From the NCBI GenBank assembly GCA_903915535.1, contig CAIWTJ010000121.1, forward strand, positions 1 through 49,934: a DNA stretch of 49,934 nucleotides, written 5' to 3'. Made by a program: the position numbers and the translations under genes. Numbering within the stretch: position 1 is the first letter of the stretch; every line of letters begins with the position of its first letter. The notes beneath the pieces were generated by a model. It saw only the letters and a program-made list of their open reading frames with translations, searched no databases and was not told the origin of the DNA. The stretch comes from Enhydrobacter aerosaccus (GTDB taxonomy: Bacteria > Pseudomonadota > Alphaproteobacteria > Reyranellales > Reyranellaceae). Of this stretch, positions 15,331 to 23,506 are shown piece by piece.

Positions 15331-16879
15331 CGGGGCGCCGCAGCGCGGCGCGAAGTTCGCCGAGCCGGATGACGCCCAGCGCCATGCCGAGCAGGCCGTA
15401 GACGGCGCCACCCATCGCGATTATACCCGCAAGCGCCGCGACGCCCGCCAGGTTCGGGAAAGCGAGCGGGCCGCGAAGGACGATCATTCCCACCCACAGG
15501 GCCGCGCTCATGCCGATCGTCGCCACGGCGATCCACCAGGTGCGCACAAGGAGCCGGGTGTCAGGCTTCCAATGCTCCCGGCGCCGCAGCACGATCGCGA
15601 GAAGCAGGACGTTCAACCAGCCCGAGATCGACGAAGAGAGCGCGATGCCGACGGCCCCGAGCGGCGTGGCCAGCACGAAGACGGCGTTGAGTGCCACATT
15701 GACGGCAATCGACACGAGCGCGGTGTAAAGCGGCGTGCGCGTGTCCTCGCGCGCGAAGAAGCCGGGTGTCAACGCTTTCACCAGCATGAAAGCGGGCAGT
15801 CCGACCGAGTAGGCGACCAGCGCGCCGGCAGTGCGCTGCGTGTCGTCGGGGCCGAACTTGCCGTGTTCGAACAGCACGCGGATCATCGGCTCGGCCAGGA
15901 TCCAGAGCGCCGCCATCGACGGCAGGCTGAACAGCAGGCCGAACTCGATGGCGCGGTTCTGGTTGGCCATCGCGGCCTCGTCCTGACCCGCGCGCAACTG
16001 GCGTGCGAGCAGCGGCAGCAGCGCCGTCCCGACCGCGATCCCGATCACGCCGAGCGGCAGCTGGGTGAGGCGGTCGGCGTAGTAGAGCGCCGAGATCGAC
16101 CCCGCCGGCAGCAGCGAGGCCCACACGACGTCGAGCATGGTGCTGACCTGCTGCGCGCCGCCGCCGATCGCGACCGGCGTCGCGAGCCTCACGAGCTGGC
16201 GCACGCGCGGGCTGAAGCGCGGCCGCGCCAGCTTCATGGCGACGCCGTCGCGCCAGCACGAGTAGATCAGCCACAGCCATTGCAGCAGGCCCCCGATCGC
16301 GATGCCCATCGAGGCGGAATAGCCCGCGTCCGGCAGCATTGGCGTCAGGAACAGCACCGCGCCGATCAGGGCGATGTTGAGGAGCACGGGCGTGAAGGCG
16401 ACCTCGGCGAAACGGTCGATGCCGTTCAGCACGCCGCCATAAAGCGACGCCAGCGAGATGAACACGAGATAGGGGAAGGTGATGCGGCCGTAGGTGACGG
16501 CAAGATCGAAGATGGGCTTTTCGGCGGTGAAGCCCGGCGCCATTACCCAGATCACCGCCGGCATGGCGACGATCATCAGCAGGGTGAACGGGACCAGCAC
16601 CATCAGCAGGCAGGCATGCGCCTGGCGGGCGAAGACGAGTGCCGCGTCGCGCCCTTCGCCCTGCAGTTCGCGCGCGAACAGCGGCACGAAGGCAGCCGAA
16701 AAGGCGCCCTCGGCGAACAGGCGGCGGAACAGGTTGGGCAGCTTGAAGGCCACGATGAAGGCGTCGGCGACCGGTCCTGAGCCGAGCACGGCCGACAGGA
16801 CGATGTCGCGTACGAAACCCACGAGGCGGGACAGCAGCGTGAAGAAGCCGACCGTGGCGATTGAGCGTCCCAAACTCAT
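15299..16879 (-). CDS. murJ: Lipid II flippase MurJ
   Basis: The 526-residue polytopic MviN/MurJ protein of the MOP superfamily flips lipid II across the inner membrane for peptidoglycan synthesis. The start MSLGRSIATVGFFTLLSRLVGFVRDIVLSAVLGSG and the segment FKLPNLFRRLFAEGAFSAAFVPLF are diagnostic. About 14 hydrophobic helices are visible, and PSMAALWILAEPMIRVLFEHGKFGPDDT fits the family. In many Alphaproteobacteria murJ is followed by trpS; here trpS is on the same strand but about 8.4 kb away. Confidence 0.96.
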   Translation of the reverse strand: MSLGRSIATVGFFTLLSRLVGFVRDIVLSAVLGSGPVADAFIVAFKLPNLFRRLFAEGAFSAAFVPLFARELQGEGRDAALVFARQAHACLLMVLVPFTLLMIVAMPAVIWVMAPGFTAEKPIFDLAVTYGRITFPYLVFISLASLYGGVLNGIDRFAEVAFTPVLLNIALIGAVLFLTPMLPDAGYSASMGIAIGGLLQWLWLIYSCWRDGVAMKLARPRFSPRVRQLVRLATPVAIGGGAQQVSTMLDVVWASLLPAGSISALYYADRLTQLPLGVIGIAVGTALLPLLARQLRAGQDEAAMANQNRAIEFGLLFSLPSMAALWILAEPMIRVLFEHGKFGPDDTQRTAGALVAYSVGLPAFMLVKALTPGFFAREDTRTPLYTALVSIAVNVALNAVFVLATPLGAVGIALSSSISGWLNVLLLAIVLRRREHWKPDTRLLVRTWWIAVATIGMSAALWVGMIVLRGPLAFPNLAGVAALAGIIAMGGAVYGLLGMALGVIRLGELRAALRRPAKSNVPGAPR

Positions 16880-16920
16880 AAAATCACTGCCACAATCCTG
16901 TCATCATCGGAGCCTATATA

Positions 16921-17000
16921 ACTCTCGGTGGCGGCCGGTGATGTAATGACCGGGTCCAACCGCTACCACGGCCGGTCCTGATTGGGGCCGGTTTTTTATT
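16921..17000 (+). ncRNA. Candidate structured small RNA with intrinsic terminator
   Basis: No plus-strand gene precedes this site, yet it carries nested stems and a plus-strand terminator. The outer stem GGTGGCGG (16927-16934) pairs with CCGCTACC (16960-16967) through one G-U pair. It encloses CCGGT/ACCGG (16935-16939 with 16949-16953), and the terminator hairpin follows one base after the outer stem. A TATATA sequence at 16915-16920 could be the -10 box. It lies in the gap between murJ and the monooxygenase, both on the minus strand. The family was not recognised and folding was by eye. Confidence 0.45.
16972..16997 (+). terminator. Intrinsic terminator, plus strand
   Basis: CCGGTCC (16972-16978) pairs with GGGCCGG (16985-16991) including one U-G pair. 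The loop is TGATTG and six T follow. The T-run is on the plus strand only, although both neighbouring genes are on the minus strand. Confidence 0.65.
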
Positions 17001-18246
17001 GTGCCTTTGCAAGCTTGAGCAGTGTCTCGCGGTCCTGCGTCACGAGCCGCTTGTAGTCGGCGACGATCTTCTCCAGTTCCTGTGGCGGCAGGACGGCATC
17101 GAGGTCGGAGAAGCCGTCCGGTGCGCGCTCTTCCACGATGTCGAGCATGATGTCGATGCCCTTGCGGCGGTTGCTCTCGACGATGCGCGCCATTGGCGGC
17201 AGGCGGCGCTTCTCGTAGCGCTGCAACGCGGCTTCAGGATCGCCGCCCGCCAGAAGTTCCTGGGTGATCGCCTCGCCGTCGATGATCGCCTGCGAGGCGC
17301 CGTTGGAGCCGATCGGATACATCGGATGCGCGGCGTCGCCGAGCAGGGTGATGCGGCCGTGGCTCCACCGCGGCAGCGGATCGCGATCGACCATCGGGAA
17401 TTCCAGGATCGTGTGCGCCGCCTTGATCACTTCGGGCACGTCGAGCCAGTCGAATTTCCAGTCCTTGAAGCGCGGCAGGAAATCCTCGAGCTTGCCCGGG
17501 CGGTTCCAGTCCTCGCGCGGCAGCATGGCGCCGTCGCCCATGTGCAGGTCGCAGATCCAGTTGATCAGAGCTTCGCCCTTCTCGTTGTGGGCGCGGCTGA
17601 TCGGATAGCAGACGAACTTCTGCGTGTGGTGTCCCGCCTGCACCATGGTCGCGCCGCCGAGGTATGGTTTGCCCACGGTGACGCCGCGCCACATCAGGAT
17701 GCCCTGCCACTTGGGCGGACCTTCGTTGGGATAGAAGTGCGCGCGCACCGCGGAGTGGATCCCGTCGGCGCCGACCAGTATGTCGGATTCCGTCGTCTCG
17801 ACCGTGCTTCCGTTGCGATCGACGAAGGTGGCGACGACCTTGCTGCCCTTCTGCTCGAAGCGCGAGATCCGGCGGCCGAACCTGATCTTGTCGGAGCCCA
17901 GGATCTTCTTCGCGGTCTCGAACAGGATCATCTGCAGCTCGCCGCGATGGATCGAGAACTGCGGCCACGGCAGGCCGGCATGTCGGCCGCGCGGATCGGC
18001 CCAGATCGTCTGGCCGTGGCGGTTGGCGTAGCGCAGCTCGCGTGTCTCGATGCCGGTGGCGGCCAGCGCCGGCTCCATGCCGAGCCCGGACAGGATGCGC
18101 ACGGCGCCCGCCTGAATGTTGATGCCGACGCCCAGCGGCTTCAGCTCGTTCACGGCTTCGAGGACTTCGACATCGAAGCCTGCTCGCTTGAGGCACATCG
18201 CGGCGGTAAGGCCGCCGATGCCCGCGCCGGCAATGACGATTTTCAT
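16996..18246 (-). CDS. FAD-dependent aromatic-ring monooxygenase (PHBH/salicylate hydroxylase-like)
   Basis: The 416-residue group A flavoprotein monooxygenase uses NAD(P)H and O2 to hydroxylate, usually, aromatic acids. It has the Rossmann GAGIGG motif (residues 7-12), the DG motif in ILVGADGIHSAVRA, and the GD motif in GRITLLGDAAHPMYPIGSNGASQAIIDG. No signal or membrane segment is seen. The substrate cannot be read from sequence. It is last in a minus-strand run starting with DUF962, four bases after the DUF971 gene, but it may be an independent passenger. Confidence 0.88.
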   Translation of the reverse strand: MKIVIAGAGIGGLTAAMCLKRAGFDVEVLEAVNELKPLGVGINIQAGAVRILSGLGMEPALAATGIETRELRYANRHGQTIWADPRGRHAGLPWPQFSIHRGELQMILFETAKKILGSDKIRFGRRISRFEQKGSKVVATFVDRNGSTVETTESDILVGADGIHSAVRAHFYPNEGPPKWQGILMWRGVTVGKPYLGGATMVQAGHHTQKFVCYPISRAHNEKGEALINWICDLHMGDGAMLPREDWNRPGKLEDFLPRFKDWKFDWLDVPEVIKAAHTILEFPMVDRDPLPRWSHGRITLLGDAAHPMYPIGSNGASQAIIDGEAITQELLAGGDPEAALQRYEKRRLPPMARIVESNRRKGIDIMLDIVEERAPDGFSDLDAVLPPQELEKIVADYKRLVTQDRETLLKLAKAQ

Positions 18247-18250
18247 GGTC

Positions 18251-18664
18251 TCAGGGATCCCGGCTCAGGCCTTTGAACAGCAACGCGGACTGATAGGCAG
18301 CCCAGCGCTCGGTTTGCGTGTCGGCGAGTTCATGCAGGTACGACCAGCTGTAGATGCCGCTGTCGTGATTGTCGTCGAAGACGATGCGGATCGCGTAGTT
18401 GCCGACCGGCTCCACGGTGACGATCTTCACGTGCCGGCGGCCCGATACGAGCTTCTTGGTGGCGGGGCCGCCGTGGCCCTGCACCTCGGCCGACGGGCTT
18501 TCGACGCGCAGGTACTCGGCCGGCAGGCTGCACTTCACGCCGTCGGAGAAATCGATGTCGATGCGCGCGCCCGCCTTGAAGACCCGCAGCTCTTCCGGCC
18601 ACGGCGTCGTCGGCGCCTCGTAGCTGCCCTCGTCGGGCGCGGCTTTGGGAAAGTCGGCGGTCAC
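18251..18664 (-). CDS. DUF971 domain protein
   Basis: The 137-residue protein carries the DUF971 fold ([40 protein letters not shown]...[26 protein letters not shown]), the domain also found at the N-terminus of gamma-butyrobetaine hydroxylases. Stand-alone members often occur near iron-sulfur or redox genes, and their role is unclear. The start is GTG 18664, overlapping the Trm112 stop as GTGA. Confidence 0.87.
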   Translation of the reverse strand: MTADFPKAAPDEGSYEAPTTPWPEELRVFKAGARIDIDFSDGVKCSLPAEYLRVESPSAEVQGHGGPATKKLVSGRRHVKIVTVEPVGNYAIRIVFDDNHDSGIYSWSYLHELADTQTERWAAYQSALLFKGLSRDP

Positions 18665-18867
18665 GAATTGCCCGTGAGATGGCGCGCTTCGCTCACCAGC
18701 ATGATCGGAATGCCGTCGCGAATGGGATAGGCAAGACCGGCCTTGCGGCTGATCAGTTCGCCGGCGGCTGCGTCATACTCCAGCGGTCCGTGCGAGGCCG
18801 GGCAGACCAGGATCTCCAGAAGCTTTGGATCGACGCCGGAGCGGCGCGGCGGGGCTTGGTCGGACAT
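18661..18867 (-). CDS. Trm112/YcaR-family protein
   Basis: The 68-residue protein matches Trm112p-like small proteins: [47 protein letters not shown]. Eukaryotic Trm112 activates methyltransferases; the bacterial role is less certain. Only one Cys (C22) of the zinc-ribbon is kept, as in many bacterial members. It lies 33 bases after the LON gene and is coupled to DUF971 by a GTGA overlap. Confidence 0.9.
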   Translation of the reverse strand: MSDQAPPRRSGVDPKLLEILVCPASHGPLEYDAAAGELISRKAGLAYPIRDGIPIMLVSEARHLTGNS

Positions 18868-18900
18868 GTCCCTAGTGTAGCATGGCCTCGATGGGCGCGC

Positions 18901-19599
18901 TCAGTTGGCTCTCTGGGGGGTCTCGGAGGGCGAGCCGAAAGCCGCCATCTCCAGGAAGGCGATCAGCAGCTTGGCGCGGGCGGACGTGTCGGCTGCCTCC
19001 AGCAGGGCCTGCTTTTCAGCGGGGCCGAAGGGCAGGACCATCGACAGCGAATTGACCAGGTTGAGATTGTCCGCCTTCTTCACGGAGTCCCAGTCGGTCG
19101 AGAGGTTCTTGCCCCGGAAGAACGCGCCCAGGGCGGCCATCAGCCGTTCACGGTCGAGGGTCACCATCTCGTCGGCATAGTCGAGGTCGGTGCGATAGGG
19201 CGAGAACAGCGCCGAGACCCGGCGGTAGCCGCCTTGGGCCGGGTCGAGTTCGCGGCTGATCTGGAAGCGGCAGACGCCCGAGAGCGCGAGCAGCAGCCGT
19301 CCGTCCTCGGTCTCGTTGAAGCTGACGACCCGGCCGGCGCAGCCGACCTGATGGACCTTGGGGGCGCTGCCCCCGGCCGGCATGCCGTCGCCGGCGTAGC
19401 CGCCGGGCTGCACCGGCTGGACCATGCCGATCATGCGATGGCCGGCCAGTGAATCGAAGATCATCGACAGGTAGCGCGGCTCGAAGATGTTGAGCGGCAG
19501 CTTGCCGCCCGGCAACAGAAGCACGCCCGACAGCGGAAAGATCGGCAGCGTGTCGGGCAGCCGCTCGAAGCTCGGGTCGAACGGGTTTCTTCCGCTCAC
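18901..19599 (-). CDS. LON peptidase substrate-binding (N-terminal) domain protein
   Basis: The 232-residue protein is a stand-alone Lon N-terminal domain: LPIFPLSGVLLLPGGKLPLNIFEPRYLSMI is the family signature. There is no ATPase or protease part, so it probably binds unfolded peptides or acts as an adaptor. GTG 19599 overlaps the CnoX stop as GTGA, indicating coupled translation, and the pairing with a thioredoxin-type co-chaperone supports a proteostasis role. Confidence 0.9.
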   Translation of the reverse strand: MSGRNPFDPSFERLPDTLPIFPLSGVLLLPGGKLPLNIFEPRYLSMIFDSLAGHRMIGMVQPVQPGGYAGDGMPAGGSAPKVHQVGCAGRVVSFNETEDGRLLLALSGVCRFQISRELDPAQGGYRRVSALFSPYRTDLDYADEMVTLDRERLMAALGAFFRGKNLSTDWDSVKKADNLNLVNSLSMVLPFGPAEKQALLEAADTSARAKLLIAFLEMAAFGSPSETPQRAN

Positions 19600-20528
19600 G
19601 AGAACAGGATGGTCGAGAGCCGCTTGCGGCCATCGACCGACAGCGGATCGGTGAAGCCCAGCGCCTCGAAGAACTTCAGCAGCTGCTGCCGCGCGGCGCC
19701 TTCGTTCCACGCGCGGTCGAGCTTGATCATGGCGAGCAGCTCGTCGATCGCTTCCTGCTTCTGCCCGCCCGCCCAATAGGCCATCGCGAGATCGAGACGT
19801 GACTGGAAGTCCTTCGGATTGGCGGCGGCCTTGGCCTTGAGCTCGTCGACCGGGCCGGCCTCCTTTGCTTTCTCGGCGAGATCGATCGCGGCCTGCGCGA
19901 CGACCACATCGGCGTGGTTCTTTTCCTTCGCCGGAATCTGCGCGAGCAATTCCTTTGCCTGCTCCATGTCGCCGATCGAGACTTGGTAGCGCGCGAGGCC
20001 CGCGAGCGCCGTCACGTTGGCGGGCTCGGCGCCCAGGATCTCGCTGTAGATTTGTGCCGCGGTATCCATGTCGTTCTGCGCGACCGCGGCCTTGGCCTGC
20101 TCGAGCAACTCGGCGACCTGCACGGCGCCCGGATCGGCGGTGGCGCCGCCCGAGGCCTGGATGAGACGATCGACGAAGCCCTTCACTTCGCTCTCCGGCA
20201 CGGCGCCCATGAAGCCGTCGACCGGGCGGCCGCCGAAGAAGGCGTAGACCGCCGGGATCGACTGAATGCGCAGCTGCTGGGCCAGCATCTGGTTCTTGTC
20301 GATGTCGATCTTGACCAGCTTGACCTTGCCCTTGGCCTCCTTGACGACCTTTTCGATCATCGGCTGGAGCGTCTTGCAGGGTCCGCACCACGGCGCCCAG
20401 AAGTCGACGATCACCGGCACCGTGCGCGAGGCTTCGAGCACGTCCTTGGCGAACTTGGTCTGGTCGCTGTCCTTGATCAGATCGGCGGGCACAGCCTGCG
20501 GCGCGGCGCCCTGCAGCATCGTTTCCAT
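19596..20528 (-). CDS. Thioredoxin-TPR co-chaperone (CnoX/YbbN-like)
   Basis: The 310-residue protein has an N-terminal thioredoxin domain with an intact WCGPC active site (C48, C51), then a TPR-like helical region from about residue 140 (AELLEQAKAAVAQNDMDTAAQIYSEIL...). E. coli CnoX/YbbN lacks the first active-site Cys; this one keeps both, so it may be both reductase and holdase. ATG 20528 is used; a second Met lies three residues in. LON-domain and Trm112 genes follow directly. Confidence 0.9.
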   Translation of the reverse strand: METMLQGAAPQAVPADLIKDSDQTKFAKDVLEASRTVPVIVDFWAPWCGPCKTLQPMIEKVVKEAKGKVKLVKIDIDKNQMLAQQLRIQSIPAVYAFFGGRPVDGFMGAVPESEVKGFVDRLIQASGGATADPGAVQVAELLEQAKAAVAQNDMDTAAQIYSEILGAEPANVTALAGLARYQVSIGDMEQAKELLAQIPAKEKNHADVVVAQAAIDLAEKAKEAGPVDELKAKAAANPKDFQSRLDLAMAYWAGGQKQEAIDELLAMIKLDRAWNEGAARQQLLKFFEALGFTDPLSVDGRKRLSTILFS

Positions 20529-20594
20529 GAGTCCTCGGGGAGGGTATTTGCGGTCGCCCCCAATGTGGCTCCCGCCCCCCGAGGGCGCAAGGGG

Positions 20595-22370
20595 CTACCG
20601 ATTGTCGACTTTATCGACGATCCGATGCACTTCACCAGGCTCCAAAACCGGCAAGGAACAAGTCCCGTTGGCGCAGGCAAAGGCTGCGGCCTGCGGCATC
20701 TCCGGGTACTCGACGTCGGCTGCCGGCAGCGGTCCCTCGCGCTGGTCGAGCCACTCGATGCGCAGGTAGCGCGTCGGATAGGTGCGGGCGGCGGCGTAGA
20801 GCGCCTGTGCCTTGGGATCGTCCTTGCGGCCCACGATCGTGACGTGCGCCGGCTCGCGGCCGAGTTCGCGGTCGGCAACCAGGGCGCCCGGCAGGACAAA
20901 ATCGTTCTCGGCGAGCTGGAGCAGGTAACGCATGCCGTGCTCGGCGTCGGCACGGAAGGCGGCCTTGCCGGTGTTGCGGGCGAGCAGGTTGAACAGGCGG
21001 ATGGTGGCGACGTTCTCGTCGATCTGTTTCACCGGCTTGGCGAGCACGCCTTTCGCACCCGGCTCGGGCACGCGGACCATGTAGCCGCCGCTCGGGTCCT
21101 TGTTCTCGTGTGCGATCACCGTTGCGAACTCTATCGCATCAGCGAGGTAACGCCGCTCGGCCGTGCTGCGGTAGAGCGCCATCGCGGCCTCGGCCATTGC
21201 CAGCGTATCGCCGAGATGGGTGTCGTCATCGGCGGCGCGGCTGTGACCGAAGCCGCCGTTCGGTGCGCGGCGATTGGCCAGTACCCAGTCGAAGGCGCGC
21301 GTCGCCGCGTCTAGCAGCTTCTTGTCGCCGGACACATCGTAGAGTGTCGTGAGGCTCGCGATCGCCCAGCCGTTCTCGCGCGCGTAGGAGTTCCTGTCGA
21401 TCGGTGGCTGCGCGCCGGCGCGACGTTCGGCATCGTTCTTGGCGTAGAAGACGTTGCCATGTTCGCCGGCCGCGACGTCGGCATCCTGGCTGGTGTAGAA
21501 CGCGCCGCTGTCGCTGCGCATGAAGTCCATCAGCCAGCGGCCGATGTCTTGCGCGGCCTTGAGGTCGGCGGGATTGTGGTCGATCTCGTAGGCCAGCACG
21601 TAGCTGCGCATCGCGTCGCGCTGGATGTTCAGCAGTTTCTCGAAGTGCGGCCCCGACCAGTCCAGCTTGTCAGAGTACTGGAACATGCCGCCCCACACCG
21701 GATCGATGATCTTGCGTGCGCCCGTCAGCGTGCGGGAGGCGACGTCTTTCCAGACATCGGTGTCGGCGTTGCGCTTCAGCGGCCGGCTGCGCTCCAACGC
21801 CCATTCCATTGTGTCGGCCTGGATGAAATGCTGCGCGTCACCGAAGCCGCCGTGTTCCTTGTCGTATCCTTGCAGCAGTCCCGCTTCCATCCTGGTGCGG
21901 CGGTCGGCGGTCAGGCCCACGGCGTTGGGATCGATCTCTGCGGTCCGGTTGAGCGACGGCAGGGCCGATGGGTCCTCGATTACGGCGACGAGAAGCTTGG
22001 AGAACAGTTCGGGCGGAATATAGCCGCGGCGCTTGAAGATCTCGTTGCCGTCCTTGTCGAGCATGATGGTCGCGGGCCAGCCCCAGTCCTCGTAACGGTA
22101 GCTGAGCTCGGGATCGGCATCCTGGTCGACGCGCACGGGAATGAACTTGTCGAGGATGGTCTTCTGGATGGCCGGGTCGGCGTAGGTCGTGCCTTCCATG
22201 ACGTGGCACCAGTGGCACCAGACGGCCGCCATATGCAGCAGGATGTACTTGTTCTCCTTGCCCGCCTGGTCGAACAGCGCGGGATCCCACTTCTTCCACG
22301 GAAGCGAAGGGGTCTCGGCGTGAGCCACGCTGGAGACGAACAGGAGCAGGAAAACGAGCAGACGTTTCAT
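20595..22370 (-). CDS. Secreted DUF255 thioredoxin-like protein (YyaL/SSP411-like)
   Basis: The 591-residue protein has a clear Sec signal (MKRLLVFLLLFVSSVAHA) and a thioredoxin-like DUF255 domain with WCHWCHVME (C52, C55). A long region resembling (alpha/alpha)6 glycosidase/epimerase folds follows (YDKEHGGFGDAQHF, GMFQYSDKLDW, ENGWAIASLTTLY). Most DUF255 proteins are cytosolic and begin differently; this one appears periplasmic. ATG 22370 was chosen because the signal peptide starts there. It is 66 bases upstream of CnoX and 20 bases after the DUF962 gene. Confidence 0.85.
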   Translation of the reverse strand: MKRLLVFLLLFVSSVAHAETPSLPWKKWDPALFDQAGKENKYILLHMAAVWCHWCHVMEGTTYADPAIQKTILDKFIPVRVDQDADPELSYRYEDWGWPATIMLDKDGNEIFKRRGYIPPELFSKLLVAVIEDPSALPSLNRTAEIDPNAVGLTADRRTRMEAGLLQGYDKEHGGFGDAQHFIQADTMEWALERSRPLKRNADTDVWKDVASRTLTGARKIIDPVWGGMFQYSDKLDWSGPHFEKLLNIQRDAMRSYVLAYEIDHNPADLKAAQDIGRWLMDFMRSDSGAFYTSQDADVAAGEHGNVFYAKNDAERRAGAQPPIDRNSYARENGWAIASLTTLYDVSGDKKLLDAATRAFDWVLANRRAPNGGFGHSRAADDDTHLGDTLAMAEAAMALYRSTAERRYLADAIEFATVIAHENKDPSGGYMVRVPEPGAKGVLAKPVKQIDENVATIRLFNLLARNTGKAAFRADAEHGMRYLLQLAENDFVLPGALVADRELGREPAHVTIVGRKDDPKAQALYAAARTYPTRYLRIEWLDQREGPLPAADVEYPEMPQAAAFACANGTCSLPVLEPGEVHRIVDKVDNR

Positions 22371-22390
22371 GGCCTGTCTACGAGGTCCGC

Positions 22391-22723
22391 CTATGGGCGG
22401 ATTTGGTACTTCATCAACTCGTGACCGATGCGTCCGGTCAGGAAAAGGCCGCACATACGGTAGTCGCTGACCAGCGACCATACCGGGGCTTGAAAGGTCG
22501 CCGGGCGGTTCTTCTCGATGAAGAAATGGCCAAACCAGGCCGGGCCATAGCCCAGGAACGGAACGGTCAGCAGGAGCCACCAGTCGCGGGTGGCGAGCGC
22601 CAGGACCAGCATCGCCACCGAGGCGATTGAGCCCACGTAATGCACCGCGCGGGTCGAGGGTTTCGCGTGCTCGCCGAGATAGAATGGCCAGAATTCTGCA
22701 TAGGTGCGGAAGCGGGTCGCCAT
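22391..22723 (-). CDS. DUF962/Mpo1-like membrane protein
   Basis: The 110-residue protein begins MATRFRTYAEFWPFYLGEHAKPSTRAVHYVGS, with two hydrophobic helices (ASVAMLVLALA, WWLLLTVPFLGYGPAWFGHFFIEKNRPATF). The His motifs HYVGS and GHFFIEKN fit the DUF962/YGL010w family, whose yeast member Mpo1 is an iron(II) dioxygenase acting on 2-hydroxy fatty acids. A bacterial substrate is not established. ATG 22723 heads the minus-strand run. Confidence 0.86.
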   Translation of the reverse strand: MATRFRTYAEFWPFYLGEHAKPSTRAVHYVGSIASVAMLVLALATRDWWLLLTVPFLGYGPAWFGHFFIEKNRPATFQAPVWSLVSDYRMCGLFLTGRIGHELMKYQIRP

Positions 22724-22774
22724 GGCAGGATTGTCCGACGTTTGGCGCTCGCTGTCATCTCGGGGAGGAGTCCG

Positions 22775-23506
22775 ATGAGAAAGCTGGTTGCGTTGCTTGG
22801 TCTCGCATTGGCTTTGCTGCCACCGGCAGCACGGGCGGCGGACCCTGTCGACATGCTGCTGGTGCTGGCCGCGGACGTCTCGCGCAGCGTCACCGAACCC
22901 AAGTTCAGGCTTCAGCGCGAGGGGGCCGCGGCGGCGCTGGCCAACCCGGACGTGGTGCGCGCCATTACCTCCGGTCCGCGCCGGCGCATCGCCGTGTGCT
23001 TCGTCGAATGGGCGACGGTCGGCGTGCAAAACGTCGTCGTCGACTGGATGATGATCGACGGCGAGGCCTCTGCGAAGCGCTTCGGCGACCGGCTGATCGA
23101 GACGCCGCGCTCTTCTATCGGTAGCACATCGATCAGCAGCGCCCTCGATTACTCGGTGCGCCAGATCGAGAACGCGCCCTACAGTTCGGACCGCCGCGTC
23201 ATCGATATTTCCGGCGACGGCAACAACAATTCCGGCAGCTCGGTCATCGACGCCCGCGACCGGGCGTTGGAGAAGGGCATCACGATCAATGCGCTCGTGA
23301 TCCTGACGCCGGAGGCCGAATCGTTCCGGCCGGAACACACCAACCCGCCGGGCGGTCTCGAGAAATATTTCCGGGACAATGTCATCGGCGGCCCGGGCGC
23401 CTTCACCGTCGTTGCCGAAGGGCACGGGTCGTTCGGCCGGTCGCTCACGAAGAAGCTGATCCAGGAGATCGCCGGCAGTCCTAACCCAGGGCGCCGGCCT
23501 TCCTGA
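22775..23506 (+). CDS. DUF1194 (VWA-like) secreted protein
   Basis: The 243-residue protein has a Sec signal (MRKLVALLGLALALLPPAARAA) and a von Willebrand A-like domain. A MIDAS-like LAADVSRSV is followed by SSIGSTSISSALDYSV and RRVIDISGDGNNNSG. It matches DUF1194, a periplasmic family of unknown role in Alphaproteobacteria. ATG 22775 follows GGGGAGGAG. Its 3' end overlaps the CoA-transferase gene tail-to-tail by 26 bases. Confidence 0.88.
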   Translation: MRKLVALLGLALALLPPAARAADPVDMLLVLAADVSRSVTEPKFRLQREGAAAALANPDVVRAITSGPRRRIAVCFVEWATVGVQNVVVDWMMIDGEASAKRFGDRLIETPRSSIGSTSISSALDYSVRQIENAPYSSDRRVIDISGDGNNNSGSSVIDARDRALEKGITINALVILTPEAESFRPEHTNPPGGLEKYFRDNVIGGPGAFTVVAEGHGSFGRSLTKKLIQEIAGSPNPGRRPS

